A model generated the notes under the pieces. The model searched no databases and was not told the DNA's origin. It saw only the letters and a program-made list of their open reading frames with translations. From the NCBI GenBank assembly GCA_027011725.1, contig JALUZQ010000250.1:1-5555 (forward strand): DNA of 5,555 bases, read 5' to 3'. Positions 1 to 5,077 of the stretch are shown in pieces; the stretch's first letter is position 1; each line of letters begins with the position of its first letter. The DNA is from Sulfurimonas sp. Lineage in GTDB: Bacteria > Campylobacterota > Campylobacteria > Campylobacterales > Sulfurimonadaceae. The position numbers and the translations under genes are program-made.

Positions 1-1
1 G

Positions 2-166
2 CGTGATAAAAATGGAGTAGTGCTTGACAAAAAAGCTATCGCAAACGCAATGCAGAAGTTTGAAGATGCTTGTGCGATTAAAGGGTGGAAATTAGAGAAA
101 AAATCTCCTTCTACGTTGAGTGGCAAAGAAGGAAATTTGGAGTATTGTTACTACTATACAAAGTAG
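2..166 (+). CDS. tlyA: TlyA-family rRNA 2'-O-methyltransferase, C-terminal fragment
   Basis: Reading from base 2 gives 54 residues to a TAG stop at 164-166; the 5' part lies outside the window. The visible tail has the pattern that closes TlyA proteins: a helix with V-L-D (residues 6-8) and a KGW (27-29), then K-S-P (34-36) and a GKEGNLEY run (41-48) before a short aromatic C-terminus. TlyA methylates ribose 2'-OH groups of cytidines in rRNA (23S C1920, and in some bacteria also 16S C1409) using SAM; older annotations call it hemolysin A. The lost part should hold the S4-like RNA-binding domain and most of the Rossmann methyltransferase core. ribF lies 69 nt downstream on the same strand; from memory, tlyA and ribF are also adjacent in Campylobacter (Cj0588-Cj0589) and Helicobacter. 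The identification rests on a short tail plus this context. Confidence 0.85.
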   Translation, partial: RDKNGVVLDKKAIANAMQKFEDACAIKGWKLEKKSPSTLSGKEGNLEYCYYYTK

Positions 167-194
167 CGCTTATCCTTTTATGTCATAAATTAGT

Positions 195-200
195 TATAAT
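195..200 (+). promoter_or_regulatory. Probable -10 box of the ribF-truD promoter
   Basis: A perfect TATAAT lies 35 nt before the ribF start, preceded by AT-rich sequence. No TTGACA-like -35 is present about 17 nt upstream (172-177 reads ATCCTT). That fits Campylobacterota sigma70 promoters, which rely on the -10 box and AT-rich periodic upstream DNA. Transcription would begin near 206-208 and give a leader of about 30 nt. The gap is too short for an FMN riboswitch. Confidence 0.5.
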
Positions 201-220
201 GCGCAAATAATGCACTTTTT

Positions 221-225
221 AAGGA
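221..225 (+). promoter_or_regulatory. Ribosome binding site of ribF
   Basis: AAGGA is followed by 10 nt and then the ATG at 236. The nearer ATG at 226 is in another frame, so this site supports 236 as the start. Confidence 0.6.
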
Positions 226-235
226 ATGCAGAGAG

Positions 236-1057
236 ATGAAAGATACAACATCCATAGCGATAGGTGGATTCGATGGGATGCACATTGGGCATCAGGCACT
301 TTTTAGTGAGCTTGATGCAAATGGTACCATAGTTGTCATAGATACAGGATATGCAAATCTCACTCCAGATGGATTTCGTAAACGTTACACAAAACATAAA
401 ATAGTTTTTCTCAATCTTGATGATATCCGTCATCTTGATGGAGTAGGATTTGTAAAGCTTTTAAAAATAAATTTTCCAAAACTGAAAAAGATCGTCGTCG
501 GGTATGATTTTCATTTTGGTAAAGACAGACGTTACTCTTTTGATGATCTAAAAGAGCTCTTTGATGGAGAGGTTGTCGTGGTGGATGAAGTAAAACATAA
601 CAATGACTCGGTGCATTCACATAAAATACGTGCCAAACTACAAATAGGTGACATAAAAAGAGCCAATGAGTTTTTGGGGCATAACTACACCATAGCCGGT
701 GAAGTCATAAAAGGGCAAGGGCTTGGAGCAAAGGAACTTGTAGCAACGATCAATTTAAAAGTAAAAGATTTTTTACTGCCAAAAGAGGGTGTTTATGTAA
801 CCACTACGCGCATAGATGATGAAGAACATTTTCATCCATCTGTAACTTTTATAGGGCATCGTGTAAGTACAGATGGTACTTTTGCTGTGGAGACACACAT
901 ACTTGATGGCGAAGTGGAGTGCAAAGAAAAAGCGGAAATAAGCTTTGTGGATTTTATACGTAACAATGAAAAATTTGCAACGCTCGATGAGCTAAAAGTC
1001 AGGATACAAAAAGATATTGCTAAGGCTGCTAAAGAATTAAAGTTTTTAGCACTTTAG
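236..1057 (+). CDS. ribF: Bifunctional riboflavin kinase / FAD synthetase RibF
   Basis: This 273-residue cytoplasmic enzyme phosphorylates riboflavin to FMN and adenylates FMN to FAD. The N-terminal FMN adenylyltransferase domain (about 1-147) has GGFDGMHIGHQ at 10-20, with the HxGH nucleotidyltransferase signature at H16/H19, VGYDFHFGKDR at 88-98, and SHKIR at 127-131 in place of the usual SSTxIR. The C-terminal riboflavin kinase domain (about 148-273) has GQGLG (160-164), ATIN (170-173) where most homologues have PTAN, and VETHILD (218-224) with the expected catalytic glutamate E219. It is shorter than E. coli RibF (about 313 residues). The deficit is in the first domain, where the usual FxPHP-type segment is not recognisable and reads DTGYANLTPDGF (36-47). 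The ATG at 236 is preceded by AAGGA. truD follows after 30 nt, so the two are probably co-transcribed; tlyA upstream may read through as well. The family call is firm; full activity of both domains is inferred. Confidence 0.93.
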   Translation: MKDTTSIAIGGFDGMHIGHQALFSELDANGTIVVIDTGYANLTPDGFRKRYTKHKIVFLNLDDIRHLDGVGFVKLLKINFPKLKKIVVGYDFHFGKDRRYSFDDLKELFDGEVVVVDEVKHNNDSVHSHKIRAKLQIGDIKRANEFLGHNYTIAGEVIKGQGLGAKELVATINLKVKDFLLPKEGVYVTTTRIDDEEHFHPSVTFIGHRVSTDGTFAVETHILDGEVECKEKAEISFVDFIRNNEKFATLDELKVRIQKDIAKAAKELKFLAL

Positions 1058-1077
1058 AAAATGTTTATAAGAAAGTA

Positions 1078-1082
1078 AAGGA
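1078..1082 (+). promoter_or_regulatory. Ribosome binding site that fixes the TTG start of truD
   Basis: AAGGA lies 5 nt before TTG at 1088. An in-frame TAA at 1076-1078 rules out any start further upstream, and the next in-frame ATG is codon 53, beyond conserved family sequence. TTG is therefore the best start. Confidence 0.75.
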
Positions 1083-1087
1083 AAATA

Positions 1088-2107
1088 TTGCAAAGAGAAT
1101 ATTTAGAAAACAAAAATAAAATCAATTTCAAATTTGAACAAAACAAAGAGGACTTCATCGTCGATGAGATTCCTCTAAAATTTAAAGGAAATGGGAATTT
1201 TCTCATTTTACAAGTAAAAAAAGTAGAACTGACTACGTGGGATATGATCGCTGCGTTTGCAGAGTTTTTAAATTTGCCTGCAGAGAAGATAGGCTATGCA
1301 GGACTTAAAGATAAGCACGCAACAACGACACAGTACATCAGCATTGAAGCAAAGTATGAAAAAGCACTTAAAAAGTTTAAACATCCACAGATAAAAGTGC
1401 TCAGCGCTACACGTCATACACACTCTATTCGTATGGGTGATTTAGCAGGAAACCGCTTTAGCATTAACCTCTTTGGAGTCTCACAAATAGAAGCAGGACA
1501 AATAGAAAAACTTGCACGCAAGAGTGCAAAAAACGGACTTCCAAACTACTTTGGTTACCAAAGATTTGGACGGGATGAAGACTCCATAGAGCAAGCAAAA
1601 GCGATGATAGCAGGTGATCTGTACATCAATGATGCAAAACTCAAAAAATTTCTTATCTCCATCTATCAAAGCCAATTCTTTAATGACTGGCTCAAAGAGC
1701 GTGTACTGCTCTCACGTGAAAGCAATGGCGGAAAGTTTATGCTTTTAGAGGGTGATGTCTATCTCTCAGATGAAGAGAAACTCTTTACTCCAAAAAATAT
1801 CCCACAAAAAGATTTTGATGCTCATAAAGTCGTGCCTACAGGACTACTGCCCGGACGTGATGTTTATAGAGCTAGAGCCACAGCGCGCGAGATAGAAGCA
1901 AAATATGATGATGAATTCTTGTATGAGAAAGGTTTAAGACGTGCAGCACTTATCTTTCCAAAAGAGATAACCTTTGATTATAAAAATCACTTTGATGTGC
2001 TGAACGTTGCCTTTACACTACCAAAAGGTGCCTATGCAACTGTATTTTTAGAAAATATAGCAAATAAGAATTTTTCTGCAAAGGGACTTAACCCAAAGAA
2101 AAAGTAA
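1088..2107 (+). CDS. truD: tRNA pseudouridine(13) synthase TruD
   Basis: This 339-residue enzyme isomerises uridine 13 of tRNA (the tRNA-Glu D-arm position in E. coli) to pseudouridine, acting in the cytoplasm without a cofactor. TruD landmarks appear in order: DFIVDEIPL at 22-30, GYAGLKDKHATTTQ at 69-82 with the catalytic aspartate D75, a GNRF segment at 121-124, and the signature NYFGYQRFG at 153-161. The TruD insertion domain follows from roughly 165 to 300, including LISIYQSQFFNDWL near 188-201. The length is similar to E. coli TruD (about 349) and to what I recall for Helicobacter. Translation starts at TTG. The gene sits 30 nt after ribF without an obvious promoter of its own. Its TAA stop is the first three bases of the hairpin shared with the opposing transporter gene. 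No frameshift or missing motif was seen. Confidence 0.95.
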   Translation: MQREYLENKNKINFKFEQNKEDFIVDEIPLKFKGNGNFLILQVKKVELTTWDMIAAFAEFLNLPAEKIGYAGLKDKHATTTQYISIEAKYEKALKKFKHPQIKVLSATRHTHSIRMGDLAGNRFSINLFGVSQIEAGQIEKLARKSAKNGLPNYFGYQRFGRDEDSIEQAKAMIAGDLYINDAKLKKFLISIYQSQFFNDWLKERVLLSRESNGGKFMLLEGDVYLSDEEKLFTPKNIPQKDFDAHKVVPTGLLPGRDVYRARATAREIEAKYDDEFLYEKGLRRAALIFPKEITFDYKNHFDVLNVAFTLPKGAYATVFLENIANKNFSAKGLNPKKK

Positions 2108-2130
2108 AAACTACATTTACGTAGTTTTTA
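2105..2130. terminator. Shared bidirectional rho-independent-type terminator
   Basis: TAAAAACTAC (2105-2114) and GTAGTTTTTA (2121-2130) form a perfect 10-bp inverted repeat around a 6-nt loop. The arms end in five A and five T, so each strand has a hairpin followed by a U-run. The outermost three bases on each side are the stop codons of truD (TAA, plus strand) and of the transporter (TAA, minus strand). The stem is short in G/C (two C and two G), so termination strength is uncertain. Confidence 0.75.
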
Positions 2131-3024
2131 CCACTCCTCTTCTTCCTCATTTATATCTTTATCATCATACGGATCCATATGAATTAAAATATGTACTTTT
2201 TTATCTTCATCGAAGAGGTCTTTTATTTTAAGTTCGACTCTATCAGCAATGACATGGGCATCGTAGAGAGAGATAGAGACATTAAAGACAATATGTACCG
2301 ATATAAAAATATGTGAGCCGGAAATTCGGGTACGCAGGTAGTGGTAACTTGTAATTTCAGGCTCTGCTTCAATAATTGCTTTGATTTTATCGACATCCTC
2401 TTTGGGTAAAGAGACATCAAGTAGCATCAGTACGCCCTCTTTGACAATGGGAACTGCTGAGTAGATCATGTAAATAGCGATGGCAATACCTAAAATAGGG
2501 TCAATGAGTTCTATGCCACTGTAGTGAACAGCAACGAGGGCAACAAGCACTGCCCCATTTGAGAAGAGGTCTGTTTTGTAGTGCAGGGCGTCCGCGCGGA
2601 TGACCATGTTATTTGTCTTTTTTGCAACATATGATAAAAAGTAGACCAAAGCCCCCGTGATGACTAAAGAGATGAGCATTACCATAATACTCTCGCCCAT
2701 ATAGCGCATCGGTTCGCTGTGAATTATTTTTGCAATGGCTTCATAGAGAATAAAAAGAGCGGACAATGAAATGATAGTACCCTCTATGACTGCTGCAAGA
2801 GGTTCGAGTTTACTACGTCCAAAATGAAACTGCTCATCAGGGTCTTTTTCAGAATTATGCAGAGCAAAGTAGTTGAACATAGAGACTGTGAGGTCTAACA
2901 GACTGTCAATGGCAGAGGCCAAAACAGCAATAGAGCCACTTAAAACTCCGATAGTTAATTTAATGAGTACCAAGAGTGCCGCGACGCTACTTGAGGCGAC
3001 TGTAGCTTTTTTTTCTAAACGCAA
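2128..3024 (-). CDS. Cation diffusion facilitator family transporter (YiiP/FieF-like metal efflux)
   Basis: This 298-residue inner-membrane antiporter should export divalent metal (Zn2+, possibly Fe2+ or Cd2+) against protons as a dimer. About six hydrophobic segments fall near 10-30, 32-54, 76-100, 112-133, 153-168 and 173-192, followed by a cytoplasmic ferredoxin-like domain (about 205-285). The transport site matches E. coli YiiP with a constant offset of 5: D40 and D44 in TM2, H148 and D152 in TM5. The C-terminal binuclear site is also kept: H228, H244, H257, H282 and D284. The linker site near 63-70 keeps only D63: F66 and R70 stand where YiiP has H71 and H75. The tail is very acidic (EEEEEW). 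Start: TTG at 3024 with GGAG 7 nt upstream; an in-frame stop at 3042-3040 excludes longer forms and the next ATG is codon 49. It faces truD tail to tail and cmoB head to head, so it is probably a single-gene unit. The metal substrate is inferred from the DD-HD site. Confidence 0.92.
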   Translation of the reverse strand: MRLEKKATVASSSVAALLVLIKLTIGVLSGSIAVLASAIDSLLDLTVSMFNYFALHNSEKDPDEQFHFGRSKLEPLAAVIEGTIISLSALFILYEAIAKIIHSEPMRYMGESIMVMLISLVITGALVYFLSYVAKKTNNMVIRADALHYKTDLFSNGAVLVALVAVHYSGIELIDPILGIAIAIYMIYSAVPIVKEGVLMLLDVSLPKEDVDKIKAIIEAEPEITSYHYLRTRISGSHIFISVHIVFNVSISLYDAHVIADRVELKIKDLFDEDKKVHILIHMDPYDDKDINEEEEEW

Positions 3025-3031
3025 TGAAATG

Positions 3032-3035
3032 CTCC
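3032..3035 (-). promoter_or_regulatory. Ribosome binding site of the CDF transporter, supports TTG start
   Basis: On the minus strand GGAG precedes TTG (3024-3022) by 7 nt. An ATG within AAAATGGAGC on the same strand is in a different frame and gives no sensible protein, so the TTG is preferred. Confidence 0.7.
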
Positions 3036-3044
3036 ATTTTTAGA

Positions 3045-3050
3045 TACAAT
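3045..3050 (+). promoter_or_regulatory. Probable -10 box of the cmoB promoter
   Basis: TACAAT lies 17 nt before the cmoB ATG. TATAGT at 3051-3056 is an alternative, 11 nt before the ATG. Either gives a very short leader, consistent with the lack of a Shine-Dalgarno sequence. The choice between the two is not settled by the sequence. Confidence 0.4.
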
Positions 3051-3054
3051 TATA
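3049..3054 (-). promoter_or_regulatory. Probable -10 box of the CDF transporter promoter
   Basis: The minus strand reads TATAAT here, 24 nt before the TTG start. This would give a short leader of about 18 nt. No convincing -35 is visible. It overlaps the likely cmoB -10 on the other strand. Confidence 0.5.
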
Positions 3055-3067
3055 GTAAAATTTAACT

Positions 3068-3976
3068 ATGACAGCGATTAAAATGGATATTGAAAAGATA
3101 AAAGAAGAGAGAAAAAAATGGATGACTTGGAAGAACATTGCTCCTTTGCGCGCAGCATTAGAGAGTTTGGAAGATCTGTCTTGTGAGGTCGAACTCGGTG
3201 ATGTCATCAAAATCTCCGGAGATTTTGATGAAGAGAAAATTCATAGCGTAGCAAAACAGCTTATGCCATGGAGAAAAGGGCCGTTTCAAATAGGCGAGAC
3301 CTTTATAGATGCCGAGTGGAAAAGTTATGTCAAGTACAATCTACTGCGTCCCCATTTTGATTTAAAAGGCAAAAAAGTTGCCGATATAGGATGTAACAAT
3401 GGCTACTATATGTTTCGTATGCAAGAGGATACACCTGCTCTTTTAGTTGGTTTTGACCCTTCACCACTCTATAAAACGCAGTTTGATTTCATCAATCATT
3501 TTGTAAAGAGCGAAATCGTGTACGAACTTTTAGGTGTGGAGCATTTGGAGTTCTATGAAGAGAAGTTCGATACCATTTTTTGTCTTGGAGTGCTTTATCA
3601 TCGAAGTGATCCTGTTGCAATGCTTAAGTCTCTCTACAAAGGTTTAGAGAAAAAAGGTGAGGTCATTTTAGATACTTTTTACATAGATGGCGATGAGGAG
3701 ATGGCACTTTGTCCGGAGTCTAGCTACTCTAAAATTCCAAACATCTACTTTGTACCCACCATTAAAGCACTGAAAAACTGGTGTATGCGTGCAGGGTTTG
3801 CTGCGTTTGAAGTGCTTGAGACCTCTGTGACAGATGCAGGCGAGCAGAGAAAAACAGAGTGGATAGAGGGGCAGTCCTTAGAAGATTTTCTCGATGAGAA
3901 TGATAAAAGTAAAACGGTTGAAGGGTATCCAGCACCACAACGTGTGTATGTAAGACTAATAAAGGATAAAAAGTAA
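3068..3976 (+). CDS. cmoB: tRNA U34 carboxymethyltransferase CmoB
   Basis: CmoB transfers a carboxymethyl group from carboxy-SAM to 5-hydroxyuridine at tRNA position 34, giving cmo5U, which widens wobble decoding. The 302 residues align along their length with E. coli CmoB (323). WRKGPF is at 68-73, where K70 matches the Cx-SAM-contacting K91. The SAM-fold loop [14 protein letters not shown] is at 105-118, GVLYHR at 174-179 (Y177 matches Y200), TEWI at 263-266, and [10 protein letters not shown] at 283-292 (R292 matches R315). CmoA, the maker of Cx-SAM, is not in this window. Start: an in-frame stop at 3056-3058 limits extension, and ATG 3068 is the first. ATG 3083 (codon 6) is a possible alternative, since the protein from there ([13 protein letters not shown]) looks family-like and neither site has a Shine-Dalgarno sequence. 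The TAA stop overlaps the next gene's ATG. Confidence 0.95.
   Translation: MTAIKMDIEKIKEERKKWMTWKNIAPLRAALESLEDLSCEVELGDVIKISGDFDEEKIHSVAKQLMPWRKGPFQIGETFIDAEWKSYVKYNLLRPHFDLKGKKVADIGCNNGYYMFRMQEDTPALLVGFDPSPLYKTQFDFINHFVKSEIVYELLGVEHLEFYEEKFDTIFCLGVLYHRSDPVAMLKSLYKGLEKKGEVILDTFYIDGDEEMALCPESSYSKIPNIYFVPTIKALKNWCMRAGFAAFEVLETSVTDAGEQRKTEWIEGQSLEDFLDENDKSKTVEGYPAPQRVYVRLIKDKK
3961..3966 (+). promoter_or_regulatory. Ribosome binding site of the hotdog gene, inside cmoB
   Basis: AAAGGA lies 9 nt before ATG 3976, within the last codons of cmoB. With the TAATG stop/start overlap it points to translational coupling and fixes the start. Confidence 0.7.
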
Positions 3977-4470
3977 TGGCAGAAAAAGAAGAAGAGTTTG
4001 AGATAGAAGATTACCGAGATGGTCCTGAAGAGGTCATAGTCAAAACGCATACGCGTATAAATGAGAACCTTTGTGGAGAAATAGCAAAAATCGAAGAGGG
4101 ATATGTGGAAGTTCGCTTGACAACTCTTCCTGAGATGCTTGCGGATGAGGTCGGCTTGATTCATGGAGGTTTTATCTTCGGCGCGGCAGACTACGCTGCG
4201 ATGCTTGCGGTCAATGAGAAAAACGTTGTGTTAGTAGCAAGTGACTGTCAGTTCCTTTCACCCGTAAAACTTCATGATGAGGTCAATGTAGTAGCACGGG
4301 TACGCCATAAAGAGGGGCGTAAACGCAACGTGCATGTCGAAGCATTTGTACTTGACATTAAGGTATTTGAGGGAGAGTTTAAAACTGTCATAACTGAAAA
4401 ACATGTCCTTAAACTCCATCTGCTCGATGCCGAAGAAGAGGCAAGTGGTACTCCTGCTGAGGAGGAGTAG
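3976..4470 (+). CDS. Hotdog-fold thioesterase-like protein (resembles Campylobacter Cj0977 / Helicobacter HP0420)
   Basis: This soluble 164-residue protein has one hotdog domain (about 20-148). The long central helix begins with HGG at 63-65 and carries D72 nine residues after the histidine. That is the same HGGxxFxxAD spacing as PaaI-type acyl-CoA thioesterases, whose catalytic aspartate sits there, so hydrolytic activity is plausible. The following strands (VVLVASDCQFLSPV at 84-97) fit the fold. Both ends carry acidic extensions: EKEEEFEIED at 3-12 and the last 15 residues. The start codon overlaps the cmoB stop (TAATG) and AAAGGA sits 9 nt upstream, so it is translated with cmoB. From memory, Campylobacter jejuni has the same order, cmoB (Cj0976) then Cj0977, a hotdog protein linked to virulence and sigma28 control; H. 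pylori HP0419-HP0420 looks equivalent. The substrate is unknown, and a non-catalytic acyl-binding role is possible. It converges on the methyltransferase gene with a 3-nt gap. Confidence 0.8.
   Translation: MAEKEEEFEIEDYRDGPEEVIVKTHTRINENLCGEIAKIEEGYVEVRLTTLPEMLADEVGLIHGGFIFGAADYAAMLAVNEKNVVLVASDCQFLSPVKLHDEVNVVARVRHKEGRKRNVHVEAFVLDIKVFEGEFKTVITEKHVLKLHLLDAEEEASGTPAEEE
4449..4469 (+). terminator. Possible weak hairpin at the end of the cmoB-hotdog unit
   Basis: TACTCCT (4449-4455) can pair with AGGAGTA (4463-4469) around a 7-nt loop, inside the last codons and stop of the hotdog gene. It is followed by TGCTTACTTTTG rather than a clean U-run. The hairpin may be a side effect of GAG-rich acidic codons, so it is a weak terminator candidate at best. 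Confidence 0.22.
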
Positions 4471-4473
4471 TGC

Positions 4474-5067
4474 TTACTTTTGTGCGCTAAGTAGAAAGAC
4501 TCCAAACTCTCTGTGGGGTTTGGAAATGGTATTTATATTTTCTATTTGTGCATTTTTAAAACCACTCCTTTGAACGATTTCACGCAGTTTTTGGGCTTCA
4601 AAACCAAAATGGTGTACGCCTTCATTGTCTGAATGGAATGTGCCATCTTCTTCTTCCAAGTCAGCAATAGCAATAAAGCCACCCTCTTTAATATTTTTGT
4701 ATATGGTTTGAAAAAAAGCCTCTAAATCCTCTACATGATGGAGTGTCATGGAACTGACAAGACCATCGAAAGTTTGCTCTAGCGGCTCTTTTATGATGTC
4801 TTGTTGTAGGGGGATGATATGTAGTTCTTCAGAGTTCTTCTCTTTGAGTTTTGCAAGCATTCCCTCTGAGGTATCAATGCCATAGACCTGTTTGACCTTT
4901 TTTGCTATCTCAAATCCTAGCAGACCTGTACCTACACCAAAGTCAATGACTTCCATTTCAGGAGTAAGCATTATTTTCTTCTCTATGGCTTGTGCGATCT
5001 TTTTTGCACCATTGACACGAATGTCACCACTGTCCCAATTTTGCGCTCTTGTATCAAATGTGCTCAT
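4474..5067 (-). CDS. Class I SAM-dependent methyltransferase, substrate unknown
   Basis: This 197-residue protein is a minimal Rossmann-fold methyltransferase of the Methyltransf_11/25 type. FDTRAQNWD (4-12) is an N-terminal signature common in small UbiE/BioC-like enzymes. Motif I is VIDFGVGTGLLG (40-51), D65 in VYGIDTS ends strand 2 and should bind the SAM ribose, D90 in QQDI should contact adenine, and SSMTLHHVED (104-113) is motif IV/post-IV. A GG at 129-130 precedes strand 5, and VHHFGF (151-156) lies in the cap region. It lacks features of CmoA and of a recognisable menaquinone (UbiE) or biotin (BioC) enzyme, so I assign no pathway. The ATG at 5067 is chosen because AAGGA lies 5 nt upstream and the family signature follows at once; an ATG 13 codons earlier falls inside the upstream hydrolase gene and lacks this support. 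It is co-transcribed with that gene (10-nt gap). Confidence 0.85.
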   Translation of the reverse strand: MSTFDTRAQNWDSGDIRVNGAKKIAQAIEKKIMLTPEMEVIDFGVGTGLLGFEIAKKVKQVYGIDTSEGMLAKLKEKNSEELHIIPLQQDIIKEPLEQTFDGLVSSMTLHHVEDLEAFFQTIYKNIKEGGFIAIADLEEEDGTFHSDNEGVHHFGFEAQKLREIVQRSGFKNAQIENINTISKPHREFGVFLLSAQK

Positions 5068-5072
5068 CTGCT

Positions 5073-5077
5073 TCCTT
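5073..5077 (-). promoter_or_regulatory. Ribosome binding site of the methyltransferase gene
   Basis: On the minus strand AAGGA lies 5 nt before ATG 5067 and directly after the TAA stop of the upstream hydrolase (5080-5078). It decides the methyltransferase start against the longer in-frame ATG at 5106. Confidence 0.75.

Noticed and set aside
167..235. FMN riboswitch upstream of ribF
   Set aside because: The gap is 69 nt, far shorter than an RFN element, and no conserved paired segments were recognised.
3873..3895. Possible sigma28 promoter for the hotdog gene, by analogy with Cj0977 (CGAT at 3892-3895)
   Set aside because: There is no TAAA-like -35 at the required 15-nt spacing (3873-3876 is AGTC), and the CGAT belongs to the conserved FLDEND coding segment of cmoB.
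3745..4164. 139-codon open frame on the minus strand across the cmoB-hotdog junction
   Set aside because: It lies antisense to two well-identified genes, its product is cysteine- and serine-rich with no family resemblance, and no ribosome binding site was seen. It is a shadow frame.
4501..4524. Inverted repeat TCCAAAC / GTTTGGA with a 10-nt loop
   Set aside because: It lies within the methyltransferase coding sequence, has no U-run, and is short enough to arise by chance.
4474..5067. Methyltransferase as CmoA, the missing partner of CmoB
   Set aside because: Motif I reads IDFGVGTGLLG and the N-terminus FDTRAQNWD, unlike CmoA with its DLGCSLGA-type loop; the length (197) is also short of CmoA's roughly 240 residues.
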